Shown here: positions 15,795 to 24,086 of the stretch, one piece after another
Numbering within the stretch: the first letter of the stretch is position 1
How the letters are laid out: the number at the start of each line of letters is the position of its first letter
Assembly (NCBI GenBank): GCA_002377585.1
Contig: DFQC01000011.1
Coordinates: 1 to 40,116, forward strand
Direction: 5' to 3'
DNA: 40,116 bases
DNA from: Anaerolineales bacterium UBA3499
Lineage (GTDB): Bacteria > Chloroflexota > Anaerolineae > Anaerolineales > UBA11657
Made by a program: the position numbers and the translations under genes
Notes under the pieces: generated by a model
What the model saw: only the letters and a program-made list of their open reading frames with translations
Told to the model about the DNA's origin: nothing
Databases searched by the model: none

Positions 15795-16964
15795 TCAAGT
15801 AGTAATCCCATAAAATTCAATAGCATTCTTGCCTAGTATTTTTGCTCGCACTTCATCGTCAAGGTCATAATACATCAATCCTGCTATCAGATCTCTCTCA
15901 AGATGTGGCCAATCAGACGCCCACATAGTTGTATCATGCCCTTGATACAAATCAAGCAATTTGCTTAAATCACCTTTTTTGGGAAGCTTCTCTAATTCGT
16001 GGGTACCCCAATACCACTTGCTGATATACTCACTTGGCTGAGCCTCGAGTGCGGGCAGCTCTGTTCTGTACTGCCTATACGCAGTATCTAATCTGTGCAT
16101 AATGAATGGCACCCACGTAATCCCTGCTTCCATAACGCAAAATTTCAGGTTGGGATAGCGGACTGGAACACCCTCACAGACGACCGACATAACCTGAAGC
16201 ATAGAAGTAAACGGAAATCCCATACTATGAACCTGCATCAATGTAGGAAAATGCGCAACACGTAAAGGGTAGTTGTCGTGAATCAGTGCTTCTATGCCAT
16301 GCAACGATACCGGCAAATTACACGCCTCAGCCGCCTCATATATCGGCCAATATTTCTTGTCTCCAAGCGGAGGATTCACACCCACATCAGGTATACTGAC
16401 TGTCACTACGTCACTATTACTTGCATATTTCTCAATTTCAATCACGGCATGCTCAACCGATTTTGGAGAAACAACAATGGCTATTTTTACGCCAGCAACA
16501 TTACTGTAAGCGTCAACCATGTATTCATTATAGGCACTGGCTAATGATGCTGCCCACTTTGGGTCTGGCAAATATCCTATAGGCAACAATTCACTTGGAA
16601 AGAGTATACTGTAATCAATAATCCCATACTCCATACGATCAAGCAGATCTTCTTTTGTTGCTAATTTAGCTCGTGGATGTTTGTCATACGCTGCTCCCAG
16701 CCAACTAACATGCGCTATCATATTACGCAATGAGTTATGCGGCTCACCCATAAAATCAGCTGTAAGAACAGCCTCAAGCCTCTTACCAAAATGGCCATCC
16801 ATATACGGCAGCATATTCTGTAAAGTATCGTCTACGTGTACATCCACATCTACTATGGTGTACTTCCTTAGCTCTTCGCCATATATATCTAAATCTTGAT
16901 CCTGCACGGGATTAAAGGCAGCTTCTACTCTTTTAACCTCTATACTATCCTTACTATTAGCCAT
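15795..16964 (-). CDS. Amidohydrolase family 2 (ACMSD-like TIM barrel) protein
   Basis: A 389-residue metal-dependent hydrolase or decarboxylase of the amidohydrolase-2 branch. The first metal motif is the D-x-H form (VDVDVHVD), a single-His variant common in this branch. Further conserved points are SLHGIEALIH in mid-barrel, CVMEAGITWVPF, and the late Asp in MWASDWPHLER. Members include ACMSD and gamma-resorcylate decarboxylase-like enzymes. The ATG at 16964 is preceded by GAGGAG; the TTG at 16970 is not needed. It lies between the PfkB kinase gene and the Rieske gene. Substrate not deducible. Confidence 0.85.
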   Translation of the reverse strand: MANSKDSIEVKRVEAAFNPVQDQDLDIYGEELRKYTIVDVDVHVDDTLQNMLPYMDGHFGKRLEAVLTADFMGEPHNSLRNMIAHVSWLGAAYDKHPRAKLATKEDLLDRMEYGIIDYSILFPSELLPIGYLPDPKWAASLASAYNEYMVDAYSNVAGVKIAIVVSPKSVEHAVIEIEKYASNSDVVTVSIPDVGVNPPLGDKKYWPIYEAAEACNLPVSLHGIEALIHDNYPLRVAHFPTLMQVHSMGFPFTSMLQVMSVVCEGVPVRYPNLKFCVMEAGITWVPFIMHRLDTAYRQYRTELPALEAQPSEYISKWYWGTHELEKLPKKGDLSKLLDLYQGHDTTMWASDWPHLERDLIAGLMYYDLDDEVRAKILGKNAIEFYGITT

Positions 16965-17055
16965 ATTCAAAGCTCCTCTGAGAAATTTCAGTATACTGCA
17001 TACAATAATAACAGACTGCCAATTAGATTACGATACACAAGTTCAGCCAAAGGCA

Positions 17056-18063
17056 CTAATCACTCATCATACTCCGCATTTTAGCTAGACGCTTACGTGC
17101 ATTATCCGGATTAACCAGACATGCGTGAGTAGGACTAAATTCTTCAATGACAAAGGATGCAGATACTGCCCCATATAAAGCTGCTTGAACTGGATCGCCA
17201 GTCTCAAACAACCCTACCTGAAATCCACCACAAAATGCATCGCCAGCACCTGTTGGGTCCTTAGCGTTAGTAGGAAAAGCGGGTATGTTTATCCATTCTC
17301 CATCTGGCTCTACAAGAATACTACTACCCAAAGCTCCTTTCTTCATTAGAACCGACGATAGGTCATATTTTATCAGTAAATCCCTTAATGCGTCTGGAGC
17401 ACTCCGATCTAGCGGACCTGAGTATATATTTGCTTCTTCAATACTAGGCATAAGATAATCTATATGGGCAAGTAAATTAGCGTCATCTTGACCTTCGCAA
17501 TCCCATTCCCACCACGGCCAATCATAACTAATTACAATCTTTTGATGGCTCATCTGCTTCATAATCAACGCCAACCGCCTATTATTATCTAAGTTTCCCG
17601 GAGCTAAATGTGCCCCACCAACTTGCCCTAAATTTTTTGGTACCTGACTAGTGTCAGGCGTGAACACAGGCCAAATAGTTCGATGAAGTGAGCTACCCAT
17701 AGACGGGTATTCGCTTACCAAGTCCAGTTCTCCAGCAATCCGCTCAGTAATAATATCTTTAGCTTCACTTATTACATCAGTCCTACTTCCATCAGGAAAA
17801 TAGAACGCACGTGAACGCAATTCATGTCGCTGAGAAACAACTGAAACACCACTAATATCAATACCACATCCAGACAACATATCCAAGTAAGCAACAGGAA
17901 AATCGTCTCCAACAACACTTAGTAGAATTACATTGACTCCCCATAATCTCATACCAGCAGCCGAGTAAACACCATTACCTCCCAACTGATTGCGCTTGAC
18001 CAATCCCTCTGAAGTTACAACATCATCTAGGGTAAAGTTACCAGCCGCTATAAAACTATTCAT
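17056..18063 (-). CDS. PfkB-family carbohydrate kinase
   Basis: A 335-residue ribokinase-like sugar kinase. The N-terminal glycine motif is QLGGNGVYSAAG (26-37) and the C-terminal signature DPTGAGDAFCGGF (269-281) carries the catalytic Asp275. The enzyme should transfer phosphate from ATP to a sugar or sugar adduct in the cytoplasm. The ATG is three bases after the stop of the Dpp-type permease, so it is in the ABC operon. In Frl-type pathways a PfkB kinase phosphorylates fructoselysine before a SIS-domain deglycase cleaves it; both family types are in this block. Confidence 0.9.
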   Translation of the reverse strand: MNSFIAAGNFTLDDVVTSEGLVKRNQLGGNGVYSAAGMRLWGVNVILLSVVGDDFPVAYLDMLSGCGIDISGVSVVSQRHELRSRAFYFPDGSRTDVISEAKDIITERIAGELDLVSEYPSMGSSLHRTIWPVFTPDTSQVPKNLGQVGGAHLAPGNLDNNRRLALIMKQMSHQKIVISYDWPWWEWDCEGQDDANLLAHIDYLMPSIEEANIYSGPLDRSAPDALRDLLIKYDLSSVLMKKGALGSSILVEPDGEWINIPAFPTNAKDPTGAGDAFCGGFQVGLFETGDPVQAALYGAVSASFVIEEFSPTHACLVNPDNARKRLAKMRSMMSD

Positions 18064-18066
18064 CTA

Positions 18067-18954
18067 TTATTTTGACCGTGGATCAAGCACATCGATCAAA
18101 CCCTCTCCAAGAAAGTTAAATGCTAGCACTATCGCAACTAACGTTAGCCCAGGAAATATCGTATACCAAGGCGCAACAGTCATATAGCCTCTACCATCAC
18201 TAATGATCAACCCTAGACTAGGCATGGGCGGTTGTATACCAAACCCAAAAAAGCTCAGTCCAGCTTCATACATGATTGCTCCCGGTATACCCATTGAAAA
18301 TGCTACAATTATTGGGCTAGCAATATTTGGTAGTATGTGCTTAGCAATGATCCTAAAATTGTTGGCCCCTAACGATCGAGCAGCCACCACATAATCCGAT
18401 GCTCTTATACCCAGAGTCTGCCCATAAACCAATCTTGTAACATCAGGCCAACTAACAAGTACAAGGGCAATAATTACTGTAGACAAGCTCGGGCCTAAAA
18501 TCGCAGTAACTGCCATCGCAATAATAAGCGCCGGAAATGCTAGCATCACGTCGGTCAATCTCATAGTAGCCTTGGCGACAATTCCGGGTAGATATCCTGC
18601 CATCAGCCCTAACCCCACACCCACAATCATGACACCGCCCCGTACCAACAAACCTATGACCAAAGAAGTTCTAATAGCATACAAAACCCTACTAAATATA
18701 TCTCTACCTAACTGGTCAGTTCCAAACCAGTTCTCAGCACTGGGTGGGAATGGAGGATTAATCATCTCACCTTCCACTTCCCGAAATATCTCGATTGCCG
18801 TTGGATCTTTGGGCGCAATAACAGGTGCTAATAACCCTACAACAGCCAATATAACTATAAAAACCATACTAACGGCTGTAGATTTGGACCTCCACAAACG
18901 CACTAACACCGATATCCGACCAACATCACTCTTATCAGTTCTACTAAGAATCAT
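18067..18954 (-). CDS. dppC: Dipeptide/oligopeptide-type ABC permease (DppC-like)
   Basis: A 295-residue membrane permease of the DppC/OppC group. It has the N-terminal cytoplasmic segment and first helix, the FGTDQLGRDIFSR motif after it, the periplasmic loop and the EAA-type cytoplasmic loop (VVAARSLGANNFRIIAKHIL) that contacts the ATPase. The C-terminus has PPMPSLGLIISDGRGYM and LDPR, typical of this group. AGGG is seven bases before the ATG; the upstream permease gene ends 15 bases earlier. Works with the DppB-like subunit and the lipoprotein at 20082-21749. No ATPase gene accompanies it. Confidence 0.93.
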   Translation of the reverse strand: MILSRTDKSDVGRISVLVRLWRSKSTAVSMVFIVILAVVGLLAPVIAPKDPTAIEIFREVEGEMINPPFPPSAENWFGTDQLGRDIFSRVLYAIRTSLVIGLLVRGGVMIVGVGLGLMAGYLPGIVAKATMRLTDVMLAFPALIIAMAVTAILGPSLSTVIIALVLVSWPDVTRLVYGQTLGIRASDYVVAARSLGANNFRIIAKHILPNIASPIIVAFSMGIPGAIMYEAGLSFFGFGIQPPMPSLGLIISDGRGYMTVAPWYTIFPGLTLVAIVLAFNFLGEGLIDVLDPRSK

Positions 18955-18969
18955 TAGTAAACCCTACGA

Positions 18970-19905
18970 TTACGCATTTTCTTCGGCCCTCACTCGAGGA
19001 TCAGCCAAACCATACAGTATGTCAGAGCCGAGATTAACAAACAATACCGCAGCAGCAAGCACATTCAAAGATGCTTGCAATGCGGGAAAATCGCGATGAG
19101 CTAGAGCATCAAATGCGTATTTACCAAGCCCAGGCCACGCATAAATCACTTCGATAATTGCAACCCCAGCCAACAATCGCGCAAGGTCTACACCGATCAC
19201 TGATATAATAGGTAACCAAGCATTAGGAAGCATATGTTTAGTAATAACACTAAACTCCCGCAGACCTTTTGATCTAGCTGTAAGTACGTAGTCGGCCTGT
19301 TGAGTATCCAACATCGCCGCTCGCGTAATTCTAGCCAAATATCCAGATGATGGTATTGCTAACGTAAGAGCAGGCAAAATAATATAACGCGAGAATAGAT
19401 CCCCCGATCCAGATGGAGGCAACCATCCAAGCCTCATAGCAAACAAAAGCTGTAGTAAAAGTGCAAGCCAAAACAATGGCATAGATAGGCTGAGAACCGA
19501 CACTGTCATTAGAGATCTGTCAATCCAACTATTGCTCCTAACAGCAGCCAGTACACCAAACGAAACACCTAAAACAATGCTCATTATTTCAGCTGCCAAT
19601 GTTACTTTGACCGTCTTAGGGAAAACTTGTTTTATATCTTCCAGTACAAGTCGATTTGATTGATAGGATCGTCCCCATTCACCTTGTATTACATTCCTCA
19701 CATAGGTCAAATACTGTATGGCTGGATGTCGATCAAAACCCATTTGTACTCTGATCCGCTCAACAGTTTCTGTCGACGCATATTCGCCGGCCATGATACG
19801 AGCTGGATCACCCGGCAAAAGATACAACAATGCAAAAATAAGTGCAGATAAAAGTAAAAGTAGTAGCGGCAGCACTAACAAGCGACTACCAATAAGTTTT
19901 AGCAT
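18970..19905 (-). CDS. dppB: Dipeptide/oligopeptide-type ABC permease (DppB-like)
   Basis: A 311-residue permease of the DppB/OppB group with six helices. The N-terminal LLYLLPGDPARIMAGE segment, the PAIQYLTYVRNVIQGEWGRS region and the EAA loop (DYVLTARSKGLREFSVITKH) are all present. It ends in LADPRVR, typical of this family. AAGGAAC precedes the ATG. An 11-bp stem-loop sits between this gene and the upstream solute-binding protein gene, which often lowers permease expression relative to the binding protein. Confidence 0.93.
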   Translation of the reverse strand: MLKLIGSRLLVLPLLLLLLSALIFALLYLLPGDPARIMAGEYASTETVERIRVQMGFDRHPAIQYLTYVRNVIQGEWGRSYQSNRLVLEDIKQVFPKTVKVTLAAEIMSIVLGVSFGVLAAVRSNSWIDRSLMTVSVLSLSMPLFWLALLLQLLFAMRLGWLPPSGSGDLFSRYIILPALTLAIPSSGYLARITRAAMLDTQQADYVLTARSKGLREFSVITKHMLPNAWLPIISVIGVDLARLLAGVAIIEVIYAWPGLGKYAFDALAHRDFPALQASLNVLAAAVLFVNLGSDILYGLADPRVRAEENA

Positions 19906-19965
19906 TTTGTTCCTTACATCAAAAATTCATTTAGAGAAATGCTCGGACAACATTAAGGCATCTAC

Positions 19966-20002
19966 GCAAATGTGGACAACCCAAAGGGCTATCCACATTT
20001 GC
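19966..20002 (-). promoter_or_regulatory. Intercistronic stem-loop between binding protein and permease genes
   Basis: A perfect 11-bp stem (GCAAATGTGGA at 19966-19976 with TCCACATTTGC at 19992-20002) and a 15-base loop that can form a small inner CCC/GGG stem. No T-run follows on the minus strand. Position after the binding-protein stop suggests partial termination or 3'-end protection that favours the binding protein. Confidence 0.65.
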
Positions 20003-20081
20003 CGTAACATACTACTATGTTTTTCTATTGCAAAACAATGATGTTCCAAATAGATACTAACTGCAAAGCATCTAAATCCAA

Positions 20082-21749
20082 CTATTTAGTTTCATCACTG
20101 ATCCAGACATGCTGATAGACATGCATATCCACTGGAGACGGTATATATCCTTCAACGTAAGGCTGCTTGACATCAACATAAATGTTGTGTGTCAAAGGAA
20201 TATATGGAAGATCCTTTGCAACCATAGCATCAATATTACGATATGCAGCCACTCTATCTGTTGAATCAACAGAGCTCCGTCCTGTATTCACTAAATTGTC
20301 CACTTCAGCATTAGAGTAGCGAGCCTGGTTACCGCTGCCATCAATGTTACCAGAATGCAACATTGGAAAGTAGAAACTATCCGGATCTGCATAATCAGCG
20401 ACTCGATAGTTCCATGCCAAATCAAAATTACCTGTATCTAGAGCCTCAAGCCATGGTCCGTACTCGCTCGGCACAATATTGATATTTATACCAATTTGAG
20501 CAAGCTGAGCTTGATATATCTCCATGATCTTGATCATATTGCCCCAATTTGGCAGTATAAGATCATATGAACCATCAAGACCATCAGCATAGCCGCCTTC
20601 TGCCATCACAGCCATAGCCGCATCTGGGTCATATGTACAAATACTTGCATCAGCATCGTGGCCAAGCAATCCAGGCGGTAGCAGTCCTTGCGCATTTCCA
20701 GCCCTACCCTGCAAGCTAGCAATTACAGCCTCTCGATCAATACCATGGCACATTGCTGTGCGCAACGCAGCGCTACTTCCAAAAGGCTCACGATCCATAT
20801 TGACCACAAAGAAATCAGTATGAAACGTGTGTGCCCATCCTAACTCATCAGCAAACACATCACTCCTAACAAATCTATTCCAGTGCGCTGGTGGAACCCA
20901 CGTAATATCCAAGGCCTGCGAATCGAATTCAAGCACTCTAGTATTCTCATCACCAATAACCCTGAATTTCACGCTATCCAAATATGGACGTCCACCCCAA
21001 TAATCATCATTGGCGTCTAGTGTCAGACTATCATTTATATTCCATTCACCCAGTTTGAAGGGACCTGTACTAACAACATTTTGCCCAAAATCCTCGCCAA
21101 ACTCATCAACTGCACGCTCCGACACAACACCTAGTGCTGGATTTGCAACTATTGCTGGGAAATACCCAAGAGCTTCTGTTAAAGAAATTTCAAGCGTCTG
21201 ATCATCTATAACTTTAACTCCACTAATTTCAGATGCATTTCCGGATTGATATTCCGCAGCACCGATAACTCCCGATAACAACCAGGCCTTTGGAGCTGCC
21301 ATATCCGGAGACAAAAGCCTCTCAAAACTATATTTGAAATCTGAGGCAGTTACCGCATCACCGTTATGGAAAGTGGCGCCTGACCTAAGATTAAACGTCC
21401 ATACATCACCAGCATCATTAGATGAATATGTTTCGGCCACTGCTGGATCAATCTTAGTACCATCAGGAGACAATCTCAACAGACCTTCAACAACATTAGG
21501 TACAACCAATCCTTGATCCCATGTCGCAAATGCAGCTGGATCAGCCGAACCCGGATCATTTGATGCAAAAGCTACTAATTGACCACCTTGTCTTGGACCG
21601 GTTTCTTGCTTAGCTTCTACCTCAACAACTTTGATAACTTCCTTTTCTACCGGCACTTCCTTCACCACTTCTACAACTTCAGGTTGGCATGCCGCAACAA
21701 TTACTCCAAGCGCAACTACTACACTAAGCCCTAATCGTCGAATATTCAC
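20082..21749 (-). CDS. Solute-binding lipoprotein, family 5 (peptide/nickel/glycoside type)
   Basis: A 555-residue ABC binding protein. The signal ends in VAAC (Cys about residue 21), followed by a Glu/Val/Lys-rich stretch and the mature domain. Family-5 landmarks include PAAFATWDQ, LSPDGTKIDPAVAETY, FNLRSGATFHNGDAVTASDFKYSFERLL and the C-terminal LPYIPLTHNI. The start is a GTG at 21749 preceded by AGGAGGGGAAATT; longer in-frame starts have no site and would put residues before the lipoprotein signal. It feeds the two permeases downstream. The family also binds oligosaccharides and opine-like conjugates, so the substrate is open. Confidence 0.92.
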   Translation of the reverse strand: MNIRRLGLSVVVALGVIVAACQPEVVEVVKEVPVEKEVIKVVEVEAKQETGPRQGGQLVAFASNDPGSADPAAFATWDQGLVVPNVVEGLLRLSPDGTKIDPAVAETYSSNDAGDVWTFNLRSGATFHNGDAVTASDFKYSFERLLSPDMAAPKAWLLSGVIGAAEYQSGNASEISGVKVIDDQTLEISLTEALGYFPAIVANPALGVVSERAVDEFGEDFGQNVVSTGPFKLGEWNINDSLTLDANDDYWGGRPYLDSVKFRVIGDENTRVLEFDSQALDITWVPPAHWNRFVRSDVFADELGWAHTFHTDFFVVNMDREPFGSSAALRTAMCHGIDREAVIASLQGRAGNAQGLLPPGLLGHDADASICTYDPDAAMAVMAEGGYADGLDGSYDLILPNWGNMIKIMEIYQAQLAQIGININIVPSEYGPWLEALDTGNFDLAWNYRVADYADPDSFYFPMLHSGNIDGSGNQARYSNAEVDNLVNTGRSSVDSTDRVAAYRNIDAMVAKDLPYIPLTHNIYVDVKQPYVEGYIPSPVDMHVYQHVWISDETK

Positions 21750-21899
21750 AATTTCCCCTCCTTTTTGTAGTTGTACATTCCAATTAACAAAAAACAATTT
21801 GTCGCCGAACAAAAATTCTGCATACAACGGTACACAGTCAATTACTCAATTGTACTAAATCTATATATCATCCTCCCTTTTTCTTCGCTCTACACTACC

Positions 21900-23129
21900 T
21901 CATCCATCTTTTTTTGATCTAATATACAACTCACTTTCCTGAATAGTCTTCATGTTCATGACGTATTGCAATTCACTATCAAACTCAAATGCATCTCTAC
22001 CGCGTGCTTGCGCTAATAGTGCCGCCAGCAATTCTCCAGGCACACAGTACGGAAGCGCCATAAATGGCTCTGATATCTGCCCAGAAACCGGCAATACAAT
22101 ATCTGCAGCGTCCTTAGCTTCTATACCCTGATCATCTGTAACCACAATCGTTCTGGCATCCATCACATTTGCAGTATTCAATAACTCTAGCGACCTAGAG
22201 TAACTACGCCCCACAGGCGCCACAAAAACTAAGTCAGTGTTCTTTCCAGTAATAAAAAATTGCTCATGCGCCCATTCTTCTAACTCCTGTGAGGTACCAT
22301 TTACGCGTGCAAGCTCATAACTTTTTGCCGCGTAAAATAAAGACATAGCATAGCCTGGTCCTCCTCCGACAAAAGTAAAATTCTCTTGCTGAGCGATCAT
22401 GTCAACATATTCCTGTACACGAGGCGTACATATCTCTACAGTGTTATCAATTTCTTTCGCTAAACCACCTATTTCTTCATGCAGATCTGCTCTTTCACTC
22501 GATCCTATAACACCACGGATTTCACCTATATGAACAGCAAGCATATACAATGTCGTGAGACTTGCGAGAAAATTTGCTAGGCCAAATGATGCTCGAGCAT
22601 CTTCAGACTCCAAATTACTAGGCATGGTCAAAGACAAACCATCAAGTCTTACGCTTTGATCAAGAATCAAATCCGATTCTTGAGCCAACCATCCCTGCTC
22701 ATTACCCGTAATAGCAACTGTATATGCACCACTAAGCCTACTCTGTTGAGCAGCCTCAACTGATCTTGTTGCTTTACCAGAATTTGATATAGCACAAACT
22801 ATACTGTCAGAAGGTATATACTCAGCAACGTAACGTCCAAACTCAAGGGCCTCAATTGGTTCCATAAGAACACCTCCATACTTATGGAAAGCCAATCGTG
22901 CAGCAATACCGGCAAAATACGAATCGCCACATCCAGTTACAAATACATGCTTTGCTTCCTTGATCTTCTGCTTATCCAATTGCTCTAACTGTATAGAGAT
23001 TTGAGCCATAACAGCCTTAACAGCCACCGATTGACTAGCAATCTCGTGGAGCATATCAGCAACGGGCACTCTATTCGGTTGTCCAAATTCTGCAATTGGG
23101 GTATTTTTTGATTCGATACTATCAGTCAT
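21900..23129 (-). CDS. SIS-domain protein (sugar isomerase/deglycase-like)
   Basis: A 409-residue protein with two SIS (sugar isomerase) domains, as in GlmS isomerase, AgaS and FrlB deglycases. The first domain has the phosphosugar-binding loop TGCGDSYFAG (65-74) and SNSGKATRS (115-123). The second has GGGPGYAMSLFYAAKSYEL and the conserved EEWAHEQFF segment. There is no glutaminase domain. The ATG at 23129 has GTGAGGTGACC upstream; the longer start at 23159 lacks it. Family members isomerise or deaminate aminosugar phosphates or cleave fructosamine phosphates. Next to a PfkB kinase and a peptide-type importer, a glycated-amine deglycase is a reasonable guess. Confidence 0.88.
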   Translation of the reverse strand: MTDSIESKNTPIAEFGQPNRVPVADMLHEIASQSVAVKAVMAQISIQLEQLDKQKIKEAKHVFVTGCGDSYFAGIAARLAFHKYGGVLMEPIEALEFGRYVAEYIPSDSIVCAISNSGKATRSVEAAQQSRLSGAYTVAITGNEQGWLAQESDLILDQSVRLDGLSLTMPSNLESEDARASFGLANFLASLTTLYMLAVHIGEIRGVIGSSERADLHEEIGGLAKEIDNTVEICTPRVQEYVDMIAQQENFTFVGGGPGYAMSLFYAAKSYELARVNGTSQELEEWAHEQFFITGKNTDLVFVAPVGRSYSRSLELLNTANVMDARTIVVTDDQGIEAKDAADIVLPVSGQISEPFMALPYCVPGELLAALLAQARGRDAFEFDSELQYVMNMKTIQESELYIRSKKDG

Positions 23130-23193
23130 GGTCACCTCACGCACAATCCATGTGAACACTCAATATCTCATCACCTAACTTGCATATACTTGA

Positions 23194-23238
23194 TTGTAAT
23201 ATTACTAACTAAAATAGTAATAGTCAATAATATTACAA
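23194..23238 (-). promoter_or_regulatory. Strong promoter inside a perfect 11-bp inverted repeat (probable operator)
   Basis: On the minus strand, TTGACT (23227-23222), a 17-base spacer and TAATAT (23204-23199) form a good sigma-70-type promoter for the SIS gene, with a leader of about 60 bases. The arms TTGTAATATTA (23194-23204) and TAATATTACAA (23228-23238) are perfect inverse complements separated by 23 bases. One arm covers the -10 box and the other abuts the -35 box, which is a classic placement for a dimeric or tetrameric repressor. No regulator gene is recognisable nearby. Confidence 0.72.
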
Positions 23239-23278
23239 ACTATTTAAGATTAATATTTCGTTTAACCTTTCAACAGTA

Positions 23279-23473
23279 TCATTCTTCATCATCCTTCTCG
23301 TGCTCCTCATCAATCTCGATACCCAAAGTATCATCAAACAAAACTGTGGTCATATTAATTATGTCAAATTCGACATCGCTGACCGGATTTTCTTGTCCAT
23401 CACTATCCTCTTCATACCGATGGTCGAAGTTATCTTCCTCACTCTCGTCTGAAACAATTTCATCGCAGTTCAT
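23279..23473 (-). CDS. Small, highly acidic protein
   Basis: A 64-residue protein rich in Asp and Glu, with short acidic clusters at both ends and one hydrophobic stretch (NMTTVLFDDTLGIEI) in the middle. No membrane segment and no known family. The ATG at 23473 has GGAGG about 11 bases upstream (and AGGAT closer); an in-frame ATG at 23491 adds six residues but has no site. It stops about 40 bases before the promoter of the SIS gene. Possibly an RNA polymerase- or ribosome-associated acidic protein or just uncharacterised; I cannot tell. Confidence 0.55.
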   Translation of the reverse strand: MNCDEIVSDESEEDNFDHRYEEDSDGQENPVSDVEFDIINMTTVLFDDTLGIEIDEEHEKDDEE

Positions 23474-23543
23474 ACTGATCCTGCCCTCCATTTCCTAATT
23501 GTCGATAAACACCCTAATACAATAGCATTGATTACGTTAACCT

Positions 23544-23576
23544 ACACAGCGCAACCAAACATCCGTTGCGCTGTGT
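23544..23576. terminator. Strong GC-containing stem-loop with T-tail on plus strand
   Basis: A perfect 12-bp stem (ACACAGCGCAAC at 23544-23555 and GTTGCGCTGTGT at 23565-23576), nine-base loop, followed by TTTTC on the plus strand. It lies between the GYD gene (minus) and the acidic-protein gene (minus). The T-tail is on the plus side, so for minus-strand transcripts it would be an atypical terminator or processing site. Confidence 0.68.
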
Positions 23577-23713
23577 TTTCTAGGGTAAGAATAGTTTCTA
23601 CTTTCATATCTTATCTGCCAAGATTAAATGTTTACACAAAGCACCTAAGTTATCCTAAAAACACCACCTATTCCCACATCAATTTAGCCCAATAATGGAT
23701 CTCCCTCTGTCCA

Positions 23714-24034
23714 TCAATTTCCAGGCGGACTGTAGTTTACTCCCATCTTCACAGCACGATCAACTTCTTCAGGTTCAAGCAAAACCACAACACTTGATGT
23801 GATACTCCCACTAGCGTTGGAAAATAATGATAATGCTGTAGCACCCACATTATCCGGAATATCAGCTATAAGATAAAAGTCGTGTTCACCAAATGCAAGA
23901 TAATACGATTCCATCGTACCACCAACACCTTCGAGTGCCTGTTTTGCAGCATCACGCCTCTTACTGCCACCATCCTTAAGTAAACCACCCAACCCATCTT
24001 GTGTATATGAACCCTGGATCAAATATTTAGCCAT
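23714..24034 (-). CDS. GYD-domain protein
   Basis: A 106-residue protein of the GYD family (named for its C-terminal motif), a dimeric alpha-beta barrel of unknown activity. The N-terminal strand and helix (KYLIQGSYTQDGLGGLLKDGG), KQALEGVGGTMESYYLAFGEHDFYLIADIPD (in two parts) and the VLLEPEEVDRAVK tail are characteristic. ATAGGAGGCAGAA precedes the ATG. Common next to redox or cofactor genes, but no direct link here. It lies 52 bases downstream of the interrupted Rdx gene on the same strand. Confidence 0.85.
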   Translation of the reverse strand: MAKYLIQGSYTQDGLGGLLKDGGSKRRDAAKQALEGVGGTMESYYLAFGEHDFYLIADIPDNVGATALSLFSNASGSITSSVVVLLEPEEVDRAVKMGVNYSPPGN

Positions 24035-24086
24035 TTCTGCCTCCTATATTTTGGACACGTATTTATACAGACAATATGTGTGATAG

